A stretch of DNA of 64,000 nt from Flavobacterium panacis (GTDB taxonomy: Bacteria > Bacteroidota > Bacteroidia > Flavobacteriales > Flavobacteriaceae). The notes under the pieces are model-generated. The model did no database searches. It saw nothing but the letters and a program-made list of their open reading frames with translations, and had not been told where the DNA came from. Made by a program: the position numbers and the translations under genes. The first letter of the stretch is position 1. Every line of letters begins with the position of its first letter. The stretch lies in the NCBI RefSeq assembly GCF_024649945.1, contig NZ_JANKMS010000002.1:124001-188000 (forward strand), given 5' to 3'. Below are positions 53,869 through 63,306 of this stretch, in pieces.

Positions 53869-54309
53869 ATGTACAGTAGAGAAGAATCACAAAGAATTAA
53901 AAGAGAATTTTGGGTAGCTTTTGCCGAAAAGTATCCAAGAAAATGGGTTCTTTATGATACTAAAATCAAAGACTTCTCTTTTAAATTTTTTGTTGATAAT
54001 AAAAAAGCACAAGTTTTAATTGATATTGAGCAGAGAAGCGACGAAAAACGCATTGCTTATTTTGAAAAACTAGAAGCCTTAAAAAATATTCTGGAAGAAG
54101 AATTTATCAAAGATTTGGTTTTTGAAAAAAACTATACTCTTGAAAGCGGCAAAACCATAAGCAGAATCTGGGTTGAAAAGCTTGGAGTTGGTTTTAGCAA
54201 CCGAAACAACTGGGATACAATTTTCGATTTCTTCAATGAAAAAATGCATGCACTGGAAATGTTCTATTTAGAATATGATGAGTTCATTAAGGATATAGAT
54301 GTTTTGTAG
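53869..54309 (+). CDS. DUF4268 family protein
   Basis: A protein of 146 residues, soluble, with SREESQRIKREFWVAFAEKYPRKWVLY at the start and GVGFSNRNNWDTIFDFFNEKM near the end, matching the DUF4268 domain. In other proteins this domain follows a nuclease domain; here it is free-standing. No catalytic motif. Convergent with a small exported protein gene behind a terminator. Confidence 0.75.
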   Translation: MYSREESQRIKREFWVAFAEKYPRKWVLYDTKIKDFSFKFFVDNKKAQVLIDIEQRSDEKRIAYFEKLEALKNILEEEFIKDLVFEKNYTLESGKTISRIWVEKLGVGFSNRNNWDTIFDFFNEKMHALEMFYLEYDEFIKDIDVL

Positions 54310-54366
54310 AAGATACTGAGCATTCTAAGGTTCTGAGGCAGTAAGTTCCTAAGCTTTTTATATAGC

Positions 54367-54399
54367 AAACCCGACAGATTTTAAAAACCTGTCGGGTTT
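54367..54399. terminator. bidirectional terminator within a larger inverted repeat
   Basis: AAACCCGACAG (54367-54377) and CTGTCGGGTTT (54389-54399) form a perfect stem. It is centred in a wider imperfect palindrome with CTAAGGTTCTGAGG and CCTGAGAACCTTAG arms (about 54326-54456). Confidence 0.75.
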
Positions 54400-54466
54400 A
54401 TTATTTTATTTAAATCTAGCCTATAGCTCTCAGCATCTTAGCACCTGAGAACCTTAGCCCCTTAAT

Positions 54467-54877
54467 TTACACTGTAAAAATATTGTAAACTATAATATGA
54501 TCGTCGTAATTGATATAAAGTTGTTTACGGAAATCCTGTTTTTTACGTGTTATAATAGAAAGTTTACATTCTCGACCGTCATTATCTTTACACATGAAAG
54601 AATAAACAATATCAGTATCATTTTCTTCGCGTTCGATATAGTTTAAAATATTAAAAAGCTGAATTTCCTGAGAATACACCACAATCCTATGTTTATTGGT
54701 ATCTAAAACAACGGAAAGATTTACCAAATCTAAATTGGACCATTCGCCCCATTTCCCTCTCTGATTTTTTTCTAAAACACTAAATCCAGATGTTTTAAAG
54801 TGATAAGTCTGACTCTGAACTTGTTGCAATCCAAAAGTTAAAAACAATAGTAGTATGTAGGTGCGTAGGGAATTCAT
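54467..54877 (-). CDS. hypothetical small exported protein
   Basis: A protein of 136 residues with a signal peptide (MNSLRTYILLLFLTFGLQQVQSQ). The mature part has TYHFKTSGFSVLEKNQRGKWGEWS and repeated short strands (KHRIVVYSQEIQLFNIL), typical of small beta-rich periplasmic proteins. No family recognised. I take the ATG at 54877, which opens the signal peptide and avoids overlap with the upstream nitronate monooxygenase gene. Confidence 0.65.
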   Translation of the reverse strand: MNSLRTYILLLFLTFGLQQVQSQTYHFKTSGFSVLEKNQRGKWGEWSNLDLVNLSVVLDTNKHRIVVYSQEIQLFNILNYIEREENDTDIVYSFMCKDNDGRECKLSIITRKKQDFRKQLYINYDDHIIVYNIFTV

Positions 54878-54896
54878 AAATTTTTCTTGCAGATAA

Positions 54897-55841
54897 TTAA
54901 AACTCAAATGTAGCCTTTTCTTTGATTGCGGCTTCAAATTCGGAGATCATTTGTTCGACAATTTTTTCGACTGGTAAAATTTCATGAATCAATCCAGCAA
55001 TTTGCCCGATTTCCAATTCACCTTCTTCTAAATCTCCTTCAAACATTCCTTTTTTGGCTCTTGCTCGTCCTAAAAGCTGTATTAAATCTTCTTTAGAAGG
55101 ACATTTTTCATATAAAGCCTGAACGTCATTAAAAAATTTGTTTTTCACTAATCGAACTGGAGCTAACTCTTTTAGAGTCAACTGAGTTCCTCCTTCTTTA
55201 GTATTAACTATCGTTTCTTTAAAATTATTGTGTGCAGAAGATTCTAGAGAAGCTGCAAAACGACTTCCAACCTGAACTCCATCAGCTCCAAGAATCATTG
55301 CAGCCAGCATTCCTCTTCCGGTTGCAATTCCACCAGCGGCGATTAACGGAATCTGAATTTTTTCTTTGACCATTGGAATTAAAGTCAGCGTAGTGGTTTC
55401 TTCGCGTCCGTTATGTCCACCAGCCTCAAAACCTTCGGCTACAACAGCGTCAACGCCTGCTTCCTGTGCTTTTAAAGCAAAAACAGAACTGCTTACAACA
55501 TGTACAACCGTAATTCCTTTTTCTTTTAAAAATGAAGTCCATGTTTTAGGATTTCCTGCAGAAGTAAAAACGATTTTTACTCCTTCTTCGACAACAATAT
55601 TCATAATCTCCTCAATATTCGGATACAACATCGGAATATTAACCCCAAATGGTTTATCCGTCGCTTTTTTACATTTTTGAATGTGCTCTCTTAAAACTTC
55701 AGGATACATAGATCCAGCTCCAATAAGTCCTAACCCTCCAGCATTACTAACTGCCGAAGCCAATTTATAACCGCTATTCCAAATCATTCCACCTTGAACA
55801 ATCGGATATTTTATATTAAAAAGTTGAGTGATTTTATTCAT
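54897..55841 (-). CDS. nitronate monooxygenase (2-nitropropane dioxygenase family)
   Basis: A protein of 314 residues of the FMN-dependent TIM-barrel family: PIVQGGMIWNSGYKLASAVS (start), GFEAGGHNGREE (about 138-149) and AAGGIATGRGMLAAMILGADGVQVGSRF. It oxidises alkyl nitronates; relatives act as FabK enoyl reductases, but that class has other sequence marks. It starts 9 bases after the T9SS subtilase stop codon in the same operon. Confidence 0.88.
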   Translation of the reverse strand: MNKITQLFNIKYPIVQGGMIWNSGYKLASAVSNAGGLGLIGAGSMYPEVLREHIQKCKKATDKPFGVNIPMLYPNIEEIMNIVVEEGVKIVFTSAGNPKTWTSFLKEKGITVVHVVSSSVFALKAQEAGVDAVVAEGFEAGGHNGREETTTLTLIPMVKEKIQIPLIAAGGIATGRGMLAAMILGADGVQVGSRFAASLESSAHNNFKETIVNTKEGGTQLTLKELAPVRLVKNKFFNDVQALYEKCPSKEDLIQLLGRARAKKGMFEGDLEEGELEIGQIAGLIHEILPVEKIVEQMISEFEAAIKEKATFEF

Positions 55842-55850
55842 TAAAGAAGA

Positions 55851-57458
55851 TTATTGCTTGATTATCTTTCCCGTTTTGTGCAAATTATCAGCATCAAAAC
55901 TATAAAAATACAATCCGCTTTGAAGTGATTGTAAAGAAAGAACGGGATTTGAATTATTAATTTTTTCTTCGATTACCTTTTGCCCTAATACTGAAAAAAT
56001 CGTTACTGAAGCAGTATTACTTTGATTTAGAAAAGAAAAAGTAATGGTATTTTTTACCGGATTTGGATAAACTGAAAAAGCGGTTTCTGCTATAAAATCA
56101 TCAACGCTCAATGTCTTTCCGAAATTCGGAATTCCGTAGCCATAATTATTATCTGGATTTGAATATCGATCTGCAGAAGCGATAATCATTTGTCTGATTT
56201 CTTTATTTGTTTTCGTTGGAAAAGCCTGCCATAAAGAAGCTGCCATTCCTGCCATAATCGGACACGAAAAAGAAGTGCCGCTTGCAGTTACAATATTTCC
56301 ATTCGGATCAGAAACTATCGCCGCAGCTCCTTGCGCCATAACTTCTGGTTTTATTCTGCCATCATAAGTCGGCCCAATTGAACTGGAGCTCGCTTTGACT
56401 TTAGATGCGGTAACCGATCCAACTGACAAAACTGAAACAGCATCGGCAGGAGAACCAATATGTTTTTCTACTTGAGTCCCTTCATTTCCTGCTGAAGCTA
56501 AAACCAAAATCCCTTTATTAAAAGCAGTTTCAGCTCCACGCGAAATAAAAGTAGTAATTCCGTTCATATCGCTGTAAGTATGATTATACCTCACTTCATC
56601 GCGATAAAGGAAATATCCAAGCGAAGTCGTGATAATATCCACTCCCAAAGCATCAGCTTTCTCCGCGGCTTCTACCCAAAGCGATTCTTCAAGCGGATTT
56701 TCTTCTGCATCAATTTCAGTAATAAAAAGATAATAGGAAGCATTTGGAGCCGTTCCTATCAAAGCATTTTCTTTGTAACCGCCCATTGTAGAAAGCACTT
56801 CCGTTCCATGGTTGTCTCCAGTATAGAAATTAGCATTTCGAGTAGTGTAATCGTAACCACCTAAAATTTTATTATTATTTCTTAGATTTTCAAAAGGCTG
56901 AGCTGTATTTACACCAGGAAATCCGGCATCTAAAACAGCAATAATTTTACCTTCTCCAGTATAATTCTGCTGATGCAAAACCTGCCCATTCAACATTTGA
57001 ATTTGATTGGCAGAGCTACCGTAAGCATAATCAATAGCAGTTTGTGATTGCTTTTTCGTCGGACTGACTGCAGTTTCAGAAACCTTTTTTCCAGTAGCAT
57101 TTAAAGTTCTATCTGCAAATTCTACTTTTTGAACAAAAGCTAAGGTTTTTAAGGCATTAATATTGGCTTGAGTTCCACGAATATGAAGCGCATTAAGCCA
57201 TTTAGACTGCGCCATAACTGAAATTCCCGTACTCGATTTGATTTGATTCACAAATGAAGTTTCCAAAGGAGCATCTGTAATATCCAAAGCGATCTTTTGA
57301 TTGGTTCTTCGATCCAAAGCTCTTTGAGAAAGCTCTACTAGTGGATTATCAAAAAAAGTTTGTGCATTAGGTTTAGCATTAAAATAAACCCAAGCCTCTT
57401 GTTGCCCAAAAACCGTAAACGAAAGAAGTAATAAAAGAAAAGTAAAGTTATATCTCAT
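55851..57458 (-). CDS. secreted S8 subtilase with T9SS sorting domain
   Basis: A protein of 535 residues. Signal peptide, a propeptide (to about 125), then a subtilisin domain with catalytic Asp (AVLDAGFPG), His (DNHGTEV) and Ser (GTSFSCPIMAG). The C-terminal 75 residues (FSVYPNPVKNTITFSFLNQS, TGKIIKQ) are a type A T9SS sorting domain, so it is sent across the outer membrane by the Por/type IX system and attached to the surface or released. Gene lies 40 bases after mnmA on the same strand. Confidence 0.93.
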   Translation of the reverse strand: MRYNFTFLLLLLSFTVFGQQEAWVYFNAKPNAQTFFDNPLVELSQRALDRRTNQKIALDITDAPLETSFVNQIKSSTGISVMAQSKWLNALHIRGTQANINALKTLAFVQKVEFADRTLNATGKKVSETAVSPTKKQSQTAIDYAYGSSANQIQMLNGQVLHQQNYTGEGKIIAVLDAGFPGVNTAQPFENLRNNNKILGGYDYTTRNANFYTGDNHGTEVLSTMGGYKENALIGTAPNASYYLFITEIDAEENPLEESLWVEAAEKADALGVDIITTSLGYFLYRDEVRYNHTYSDMNGITTFISRGAETAFNKGILVLASAGNEGTQVEKHIGSPADAVSVLSVGSVTASKVKASSSSIGPTYDGRIKPEVMAQGAAAIVSDPNGNIVTASGTSFSCPIMAGMAASLWQAFPTKTNKEIRQMIIASADRYSNPDNNYGYGIPNFGKTLSVDDFIAETAFSVYPNPVKNTITFSFLNQSNTASVTIFSVLGQKVIEEKINNSNPVLSLQSLQSGLYFYSFDADNLHKTGKIIKQ

Positions 57459-57498
57459 AGTATACTTTTATGGAATTTCTTCCAAATAAAGTATAAAG

Positions 57499-58686
57499 CT
57501 AAGAAATTACTCCCGAACCAACTAATTCATTTCCTAAATACCAAGCAACAAATTGTCCTTCTGTAATAGCAGACTGTGGTTCTTCAAACTCTACATACAT
57601 TCCGCCTTCAAATTGATGCAACGTAGCTTTTTGTAAGGGCTGGCGGTAACGAATTCTCGCCATCACTTCCATTGTTTCTCCAGCTTGTAACGTTAGATCT
57701 TCTCTAATCCAATGTACTTCAGATTCTCCAACAAAAAGTGCTTTTTTGAATAATCCTGGGTGCTGGCTTGATAATCCAGTATAAATGGTATTCGTTTCAA
57801 CATCTGTAGCAATTACAAACAAAGGATCTGTTGTTCCTCCTACATTCAATCCTTTTCTTTGTCCAACTGTAAAATAATGAGCACCTTGATGTTTTCCAAC
57901 CACTTTCCCCATTGTTGGAATATATTCTAATTTTTGAGATTCTAATTTTAATGCTGCTTCTACAGAAATTCCAGCAGATTTTTCGGCAACATAAATCGGA
58001 TCGTTTTTGTCAACCTGAACAATTTTCCCTTCTTTTGGCTGTAATTTTTGTTGTAAAAATTCTGGAAGACGAACTTTTCCAATAAAACACAAACCTTGAG
58101 AATCTTTCTTTTCTGCAGTTACCAGTTCCATTTCAGCAGCGATTTCGCGTACTTCTGGTTTGGTCAAAGCTCCAATAGGAAACAAAGCTTTTGACAATTG
58201 CTCTTGAGACAATTGACATAAAAAGTAAGATTGATCTTTGTTAACATCATTTCCAGCAATCAATTGATAAACTGTTTTTCCGTCAACTTCAATTTCGCTT
58301 TTTTGACAATAATGCCCTGTTGCTACGTAATCTGCACCAAGACTTAAAGCGATTTTCATAAAAACATCAAATTTGATTTCGCGATTACAAAGTACGTCAG
58401 GATTTGGAGTTCTTCCTTTTTCGTATTCGTTAAACATATAGTCCACGATTTTTTCTTTGTATTCTTCGCTTAAATCTACGGTTTGAAACGGGATTCCAAG
58501 TTTTTCAGCAACAAGCAAAGCGTCGTTACTGTCTTCCAGCCACGGACATTCGTTAGAAATAGTAACCGAATCATCGTGCCAATTCTTCATAAAAAGGCCA
58601 ATTACTTCGTATCCTTGCTGCTGCAATAAATAAGCTGCAACACTAGAATCTACTCCACCTGAAAGTCCAACAACTACTCGTTTCAT
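57499..58686 (-). CDS. mnmA: tRNA-specific 2-thiouridylase MnmA
   Basis: A protein of 395 residues. ATP-PP loop [15 protein letters not shown] (7-21), the catalytic cysteines C100 ([11 protein letters not shown]) and C200 (SQGLCFIGK), and DSSQ-like binding region are all in place. It adds sulfur to U34 of tRNAs for Lys, Glu and Gln. A good promoter lies upstream. It leads an operon with the subtilase and nitronate monooxygenase genes. Confidence 0.96.
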   Translation of the reverse strand: MKRVVVGLSGGVDSSVAAYLLQQQGYEVIGLFMKNWHDDSVTISNECPWLEDSNDALLVAEKLGIPFQTVDLSEEYKEKIVDYMFNEYEKGRTPNPDVLCNREIKFDVFMKIALSLGADYVATGHYCQKSEIEVDGKTVYQLIAGNDVNKDQSYFLCQLSQEQLSKALFPIGALTKPEVREIAAEMELVTAEKKDSQGLCFIGKVRLPEFLQQKLQPKEGKIVQVDKNDPIYVAEKSAGISVEAALKLESQKLEYIPTMGKVVGKHQGAHYFTVGQRKGLNVGGTTDPLFVIATDVETNTIYTGLSSQHPGLFKKALFVGESEVHWIREDLTLQAGETMEVMARIRYRQPLQKATLHQFEGGMYVEFEEPQSAITEGQFVAWYLGNELVGSGVIS

Positions 58687-58713
58687 TTTAAAAAGATTAA
58701 ATTTTTAAGGTTG

Positions 58714-58746
58714 CAAAGGTACATCAAATAATAGAAAATTTCACAA
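58714..58746 (-). promoter_or_regulatory. promoter of mnmA
   Basis: Minus-strand TTG (58744-58746), 22 bases, then TACCTTTG (58714-58721) fits the Bacteroidota -33/-7 promoter and lies 27 bases upstream of the mnmA ATG. Confidence 0.55.
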
Positions 58747-58828
58747 TGGTTTTCATTAGTTTAAGTAATCCTGCAGTAGATAAAACTTATTGCTTTTTTA
58801 AGTACATTTAATCCTCTATTTTTTAAAT

Positions 58829-60706
58829 ATGAAAAAATACATTTACAGTTTACTTTTCCTTTTCGTCTTAACGAGTTTAAGCGCGCAGCGTTTTTCGGCT
58901 TCACTTGCAAATTATGAAGCTTACAAAGCTTTTAAAGGAAAACCTTTGTCTGATAAATTTTCGAATATCGAATCGGTTAAAGTGATTTACGATTTGCGAA
59001 AACAAAAAATGTATTACTTCAACAGCAGTCTCATTTTATTACATTATGATTTTGCTACAAATTATTTAGGATATACTCCCGATTTAGAATTTTTCAATCT
59101 AAGAAACTACAGCAACACCGAAAAAGACAGAGATTTTCTACTTGGAAATTTAAATCACATTAAAGGAACAGACAAATGGATTTTTGAACTTGCTGCGTCA
59201 GACCATATGCCGATTGTATTAATTGAACGTTTTTTCAATCTAGTCAGAAATTCAACATTTATTGGACAAAAACTAAAATTTTATTTGAACAATCCAGAAA
59301 TGATGGACTGGTATCAACAACAGAAATTCAAAATTCCTTGTGTGAAATCAGATTATATTTTTGGTGAAATTAAATATCAGGAAGTCGTTCGTGGCAGCAA
59401 CATTGGAATTTTAAAAAAATACAAAATCAAGGATTTAGAAACAATAAAACCTGGTTCTGATGAAATTATTATTTTAGACGGAACGCCTGATATTCTGCCC
59501 AATGTGAGAGGAATTATCGTGAATGAACTCCAAACACCTTTAAGTCATTTGGTTCTTTTAGGAAAAAACAGAAAGATTCCGATTATGGCTTACACAGAAA
59601 TCGAAAAAGATAACAATGTCAAAAAGCTCCTTTCTAAAAAAGTGGAACTTAAAATACAAGTTGATACTTTTTTCATCAAAGAAACCACTAAAAAAATCCC
59701 ACCAAAAACAATTGGCAAAAAGAAAAAACTAACGATCGACAACAGTGTAACCGAATTAGTCAACCTATCTCAAATTCCTAAAAAAGGAGTTAACTATATT
59801 GGTTCAAAAGCACAAAACATGGCGTATTTAATTGCAATTTCAAAAGAAATCCCTTTTAAAACCCCAGAAAATGCGCATGCGATTCCGTTTTATTTTTACA
59901 CCATTCACATTCAAAAGGAATCTATTTCTCCGTTAATTACAGAACTTTTAGCTTTTCCAAAGAAAGATTCAACAGTTTGGATTAATAAGCAGTTGAAAAA
60001 AATCAGAGACGCTATTAAAAAAGAACCAATTGATCCGGAATTAATTTCAAAATTAAATCTGGCTTTTAAAGATACTAAATTCAAGAATTTCAGATTTAGA
60101 TCTTCTACCAATGCTGAAGATTTAGATGATTTTAACGGCGCTGGATTGTACGATTCCAAAACAGGAATTTTAGGAGATTCTATCAAAACTTTTGAAAAAG
60201 CGATCAAACAAGTTTGGGCAAGCGTTTGGAACGAAGCTTCGTATAACGAAAGAGAACTCTTCGGAATCGATCAGCAAAATATTGCAATGGGCGTTTTAGT
60301 GCATCGTTCTTTTCCTGATGAATTAGCAAATGGGGTCATTATTACCAAAAATCTTTTTAGATTTAATTTTCCTGGTATAACAGTGAATGTTCAAAAAGGA
60401 GAAAACTCAGTTGTAAAACCAGAAAAAGGAGAAATCTGCGAGCAATTTGTCGCCTATCATTTTAACGACAGAAAAGACGAAACCGATTTTGACATTGATT
60501 ATACTTCCAATTCTAATCTGAATAATAACGAACCTTTATTGAGCAGAAAAGAAATGAGTAACATATTTAATGTCAGCAGAAAAATTGAAGAAAAAATGTA
60601 TCGTTATTGGCGTAAAAACCAATTTCATCCTGTTGATATTGAGTTTAAAATCGTTGGCAAAAAAAGAGATTTATACATCAAACAAGTTCGACCGTTTAAC
60701 GATTAA
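58829..60706 (+). CDS. exported dikinase-like protein (PPDK_N fold, resembling glucan water dikinase)
   Basis: A protein of 625 residues with a clear signal peptide (MKKYIYSLLFLFVLTSLSAQ). A phosphohistidine-type domain with TPLSHLVLLGKNRKIP (about 235-250, histidine near 239) comes first. An ATP-grasp-like domain follows, with GSKAQNMAYLIAI, RSSTNAEDLDDFNGAGLYDS near 424-443 and VWASVWNEASY. In pyruvate phosphate dikinase the order is reversed; this His-then-ATP order and the NAEDLDDFNGAGLYDS segment are as in plant glucan water dikinases. Export is unexpected for an ATP enzyme. Substrate and activity unknown. Its stop overlaps the convergent DUF4956 gene by four bases. Confidence 0.7.
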   Translation: MKKYIYSLLFLFVLTSLSAQRFSASLANYEAYKAFKGKPLSDKFSNIESVKVIYDLRKQKMYYFNSSLILLHYDFATNYLGYTPDLEFFNLRNYSNTEKDRDFLLGNLNHIKGTDKWIFELAASDHMPIVLIERFFNLVRNSTFIGQKLKFYLNNPEMMDWYQQQKFKIPCVKSDYIFGEIKYQEVVRGSNIGILKKYKIKDLETIKPGSDEIIILDGTPDILPNVRGIIVNELQTPLSHLVLLGKNRKIPIMAYTEIEKDNNVKKLLSKKVELKIQVDTFFIKETTKKIPPKTIGKKKKLTIDNSVTELVNLSQIPKKGVNYIGSKAQNMAYLIAISKEIPFKTPENAHAIPFYFYTIHIQKESISPLITELLAFPKKDSTVWINKQLKKIRDAIKKEPIDPELISKLNLAFKDTKFKNFRFRSSTNAEDLDDFNGAGLYDSKTGILGDSIKTFEKAIKQVWASVWNEASYNERELFGIDQQNIAMGVLVHRSFPDELANGVIITKNLFRFNFPGITVNVQKGENSVVKPEKGEICEQFVAYHFNDRKDETDFDIDYTSNSNLNNNEPLLSRKEMSNIFNVSRKIEEKMYRYWRKNQFHPVDIEFKIVGKKRDLYIKQVRPFND

Positions 60707-61260
60707 TAAAAAACCAACAAATCGATTTCGTTTGCAGCAGTATTGATTAAAACAATCCTGAAATCAAATTCTTCAATTTTAATTTTCTCTTTAATTGAGC
60801 TTCTAATCACTTCTTGATTCAAAGAAAAATTATCGTCAAGCGGAATTTTAACCTCTACAGAATTCAGATATTTCGAAGCTTTTTTGTTGACGATGATTGA
60901 AGCTGCAATGTAAAATCCGATAATAATGATTTGAAAAAATAGTAATAATTCAATCTTTTCAAACGGATACATAATATCTAAAATAGACAATGTAATGGTC
61001 GCAAAAAGAAAGATGATAGCATTTACCGTAAAAGATTGTGTTCTAAATCGAAGTATGGAAAAAATAGCAAATAATCCAAAACCAATTCCAACTCCTATTT
61101 CTATTTTGGTAAAAAGATAACAGAGCGAAAAAGTACAAAGCCCAACAATAACCATTAATGGATTTATAGTAGCGTTATCTTTTCTATTAGAGAAAAAATA
61201 CAGCACCAAAATCGAGAAAAACAAAAGTAGAAATCTTCCAAAAAGCTCGTTTAAATCCAT
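60703..61260 (-). CDS. DUF4956 membrane protein
   Basis: A protein of 185 residues with four hydrophobic segments (about 8-24, 36-50, 54-68 and 78-120) and the family stretch GLFAIFSILRFRTQSFTVNAIIF, as in DUF4956 proteins. The C-terminal 70 residues are soluble (VEVKIPLDDNFSLNQE). Unknown function; often paired with a polyphosphate-type VTC domain, not seen here. 36 bases downstream of the TPR gene. Confidence 0.8.
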   Translation of the reverse strand: MDLNELFGRFLLLFFSILVLYFFSNRKDNATINPLMVIVGLCTFSLCYLFTKIEIGVGIGFGLFAIFSILRFRTQSFTVNAIIFLFATITLSILDIMYPFEKIELLLFFQIIIIGFYIAASIIVNKKASKYLNSVEVKIPLDDNFSLNQEVIRSSIKEKIKIEEFDFRIVLINTAANEIDLLVFY

Positions 61261-61296
61261 TTCATGAAAAATATTAGCAAATAGTTCTTGATTTAA

Positions 61297-62352
61297 CTAT
61301 TTAAAATTCCATTTATAATTTTTAGACCATTCATAAAAATCATCTAGCTTATTTTGATTCTTTTTATGCCATTTCACAACATCATCTGTACCTGCATCAA
61401 CATACGCGATATAGGCAAATGGTTCTATTAATTTCTTATTCTTCATTTCAATGAAATAAGGTGCTAAATAACTCCAATAAAAACCACTATTATCTGATTT
61501 TACTTCTTCTAATGAAGAACAAATAACCTCAAATTTTCTAATAAAATTCTCTGCCTCTGTTTTTTTGACATTCTTCTTATCGTAATCCAAACCTGAACTC
61601 ATAGAAAGTATCAAATCGGTCACAGAAAAATCATTTTCTTTTTTTACTCCCGTCGAATCTGGAAGCATTCCTGCATCAATATTAATCGTTACGTTTTTAT
61701 CATCTTTTTGTGTAACTCCTTTCATCAATAAATTTTGCAAATTCTCAAAGTTTTTCTTCGATCTACTTGTTTGCGGCTCTACAATTAAAAATCTTGAGAA
61801 AGCCAAAATAGCAGGAATTCTATTAGAATTTGATTCTAATATTCCTATAGCATTTAATGAACCTGGATGTTTTGGATTTATAGCTAAAGATCTTTGAAAA
61901 CACAAAACAGCTTCAGCGCTATTATTGAAATTAGCATAACAAATCCCTTTATTAAAATATAACTGATAATAATCTGGAAATCTCTGAATACCTTGTTCAT
62001 AAATTTTTAATGCTTCTTCAGTTTTCTTTAAATGATCCAATGCATTACCATAAGTAACATAAATATTTTCAAGTCCTTTATTTGGGTGAGTTGCAATGGC
62101 ATGTTTTGAGATAGCTACAACTTCTTCAAATTTATTTAAAGAACTTAATGTTAACGATTTCTCAATTAATGCAAACAAATTATCTTTATCCAGACTTAAT
62201 GCGTTATCATAATTCTTGATTGCACCTTCAAAATCTCCTTTATCATGAAGAACAATACCAGCTTCAACCATCTTATCTGCATCGGCTTGATTTTGTGCAT
62301 AAACACCTGTAAACAACAATAGGAATAGTAAAGTTTTCAATTTCATAAACAT
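61297..62352 (-). CDS. exported tetratricopeptide-repeat protein
   Basis: A protein of 351 residues with a signal peptide (MFMKLKTLLFLLLFTGVYAQ). TPR motifs occupy about 24-200 (AGIVLHDKGDFEGAIKNYDNALSLDKD, ALKIYEQGIQRFPDYYQLYFNKGICYANF, AEAVLCFQRSLAINPKHPG). The C-terminal part is not recognised. It probably lies in the periplasm. Co-transcription with the DUF4956 gene (36 bases) is likely. Confidence 0.8.
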   Translation of the reverse strand: MFMKLKTLLFLLLFTGVYAQNQADADKMVEAGIVLHDKGDFEGAIKNYDNALSLDKDNLFALIEKSLTLSSLNKFEEVVAISKHAIATHPNKGLENIYVTYGNALDHLKKTEEALKIYEQGIQRFPDYYQLYFNKGICYANFNNSAEAVLCFQRSLAINPKHPGSLNAIGILESNSNRIPAILAFSRFLIVEPQTSRSKKNFENLQNLLMKGVTQKDDKNVTINIDAGMLPDSTGVKKENDFSVTDLILSMSSGLDYDKKNVKKTEAENFIRKFEVICSSLEEVKSDNSGFYWSYLAPYFIEMKNKKLIEPFAYIAYVDAGTDDVVKWHKKNQNKLDDFYEWSKNYKWNFK

Positions 62353-62418
62353 TAAAATTTAAGTTATAAACTTACTATATTTTACTTAGAAAAAAATAAA
62401 TTTTACAAGAAAACAATT

Positions 62419-62457
62419 GCAAAAAAAATGGATTTAAAAATTCATTTAAATCCATTT
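62419..62457 (-). terminator. terminator of the YwqK-like gene
   Basis: AAATGGATTTAAA and TTTAAATCCATTT form a perfect 13-base stem with a 6-base loop, with T-run on the minus strand. Confidence 0.8.
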
Positions 62458-62485
62458 ATCAATTTATTCCTTTTGCTTTCTAACA

Positions 62486-63211
62486 TTATTTCTTTTGTGT
62501 CCCTCCTTTTTCAGAAGCTTTATTCGTGTTTTTAGGATCACTCATATTGACTTCTTTTACCAATTTTCCTTTTTGATAAAACTGCCAGATTCCTGCTTTT
62601 TTACCATTTACAAATTTGCCTTTAGATGCAATAGATTTATCTGACTCATAAAAAACAGCATCTCCGTTGTATTCGTTATTTTTAAAAGTAGATTCTTCCA
62701 AAAGCGTTCCGTCTTGTCCTATCTTTTTATAAGCTCCTTCTTTCAAACCATTTTTATACATCATCTCTTCTGCAACTTTTGCATTTGGATAATAAATAGT
62801 TCGCAATCCTTCTAATTTTCCTGCTTTGTAATTTTCAACCGTCATTAAAACCTTAGAAGCTTTATGGTAATATTTCCATTCTCCTTCACGAGATTTCCCA
62901 ATTTCTTTTCCTTCGCTCACAATGTTTTTATTCTGATCATAAAAAATAGTGTACGAACTGCCATCATTCGCACTAAAATCTCTAGTTGCGATTATATCTC
63001 CTTTTTTAGTATCATCAAAAAACTTAAATAAACCCGTTTCTTTTCCATGATTAAAAGTTCCTTCATAACGAGGTCTTTTAGATTCGGTGTAAACACCTTT
63101 CCAAAGTCCGTCTTTTTTTCCCGATGCATCGACTTTATTACTATCGGTTTGCGCGTTAGAAATTAATGACGACAAGAACAATATTGCAAATATGATTTTT
63201 TTAGAGATCAT
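62486..63211 (-). CDS. exported MORN-like repeat protein (YwqK family)
   Basis: A protein of 241 residues with a signal peptide (MISKKIIFAILFLSSLISNAQ). Successive repeats such as GLWKGVYTESKRPRYEGTFNHGKETG, EGEWKYYHKASKVLMTVENYKAGKLEG and GDAVFYESDKSIASKGKFVNGKKAGIWQFY have the MORN_2/YwqK spacing. Database names call relatives toxin-antitoxin antitoxins, but no toxin is near, so I regard it as a repeat protein of unknown role. 95 bases separate it from yidC. Confidence 0.75.
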   Translation of the reverse strand: MISKKIIFAILFLSSLISNAQTDSNKVDASGKKDGLWKGVYTESKRPRYEGTFNHGKETGLFKFFDDTKKGDIIATRDFSANDGSSYTIFYDQNKNIVSEGKEIGKSREGEWKYYHKASKVLMTVENYKAGKLEGLRTIYYPNAKVAEEMMYKNGLKEGAYKKIGQDGTLLEESTFKNNEYNGDAVFYESDKSIASKGKFVNGKKAGIWQFYQKGKLVKEVNMSDPKNTNKASEKGGTQKK

Positions 63212-63268
63212 AGAAATGGTTTTGTTTTTAAGCTTAACGAAAATCTAAATTATAAATTATATTGGTAT

Positions 63269-63294
63269 AAAAAAATCCCGATTTAATCGGGATT
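63269..63294 (-). terminator. terminator of yidC
   Basis: AATCCCGAT and ATCGGGATT pair across a TTA loop with a T-run on the minus strand, just past the yidC stop codon. Confidence 0.75.
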
Positions 63295-63306
63295 CTTTAT
63301 TGAGAA

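Noticed and set aside
54877-54937. Start of the small exported protein at 54937, overlapping the nitronate monooxygenase gene.
   Set aside because: The signal peptide begins at the ATG at 54877; the extension would be charged and put the signal inside the protein.
62486-63211. The YwqK-like protein as an antitoxin.
   Set aside because: It has a signal peptide and repeats, and no toxin gene lies near. The name seems inherited only.
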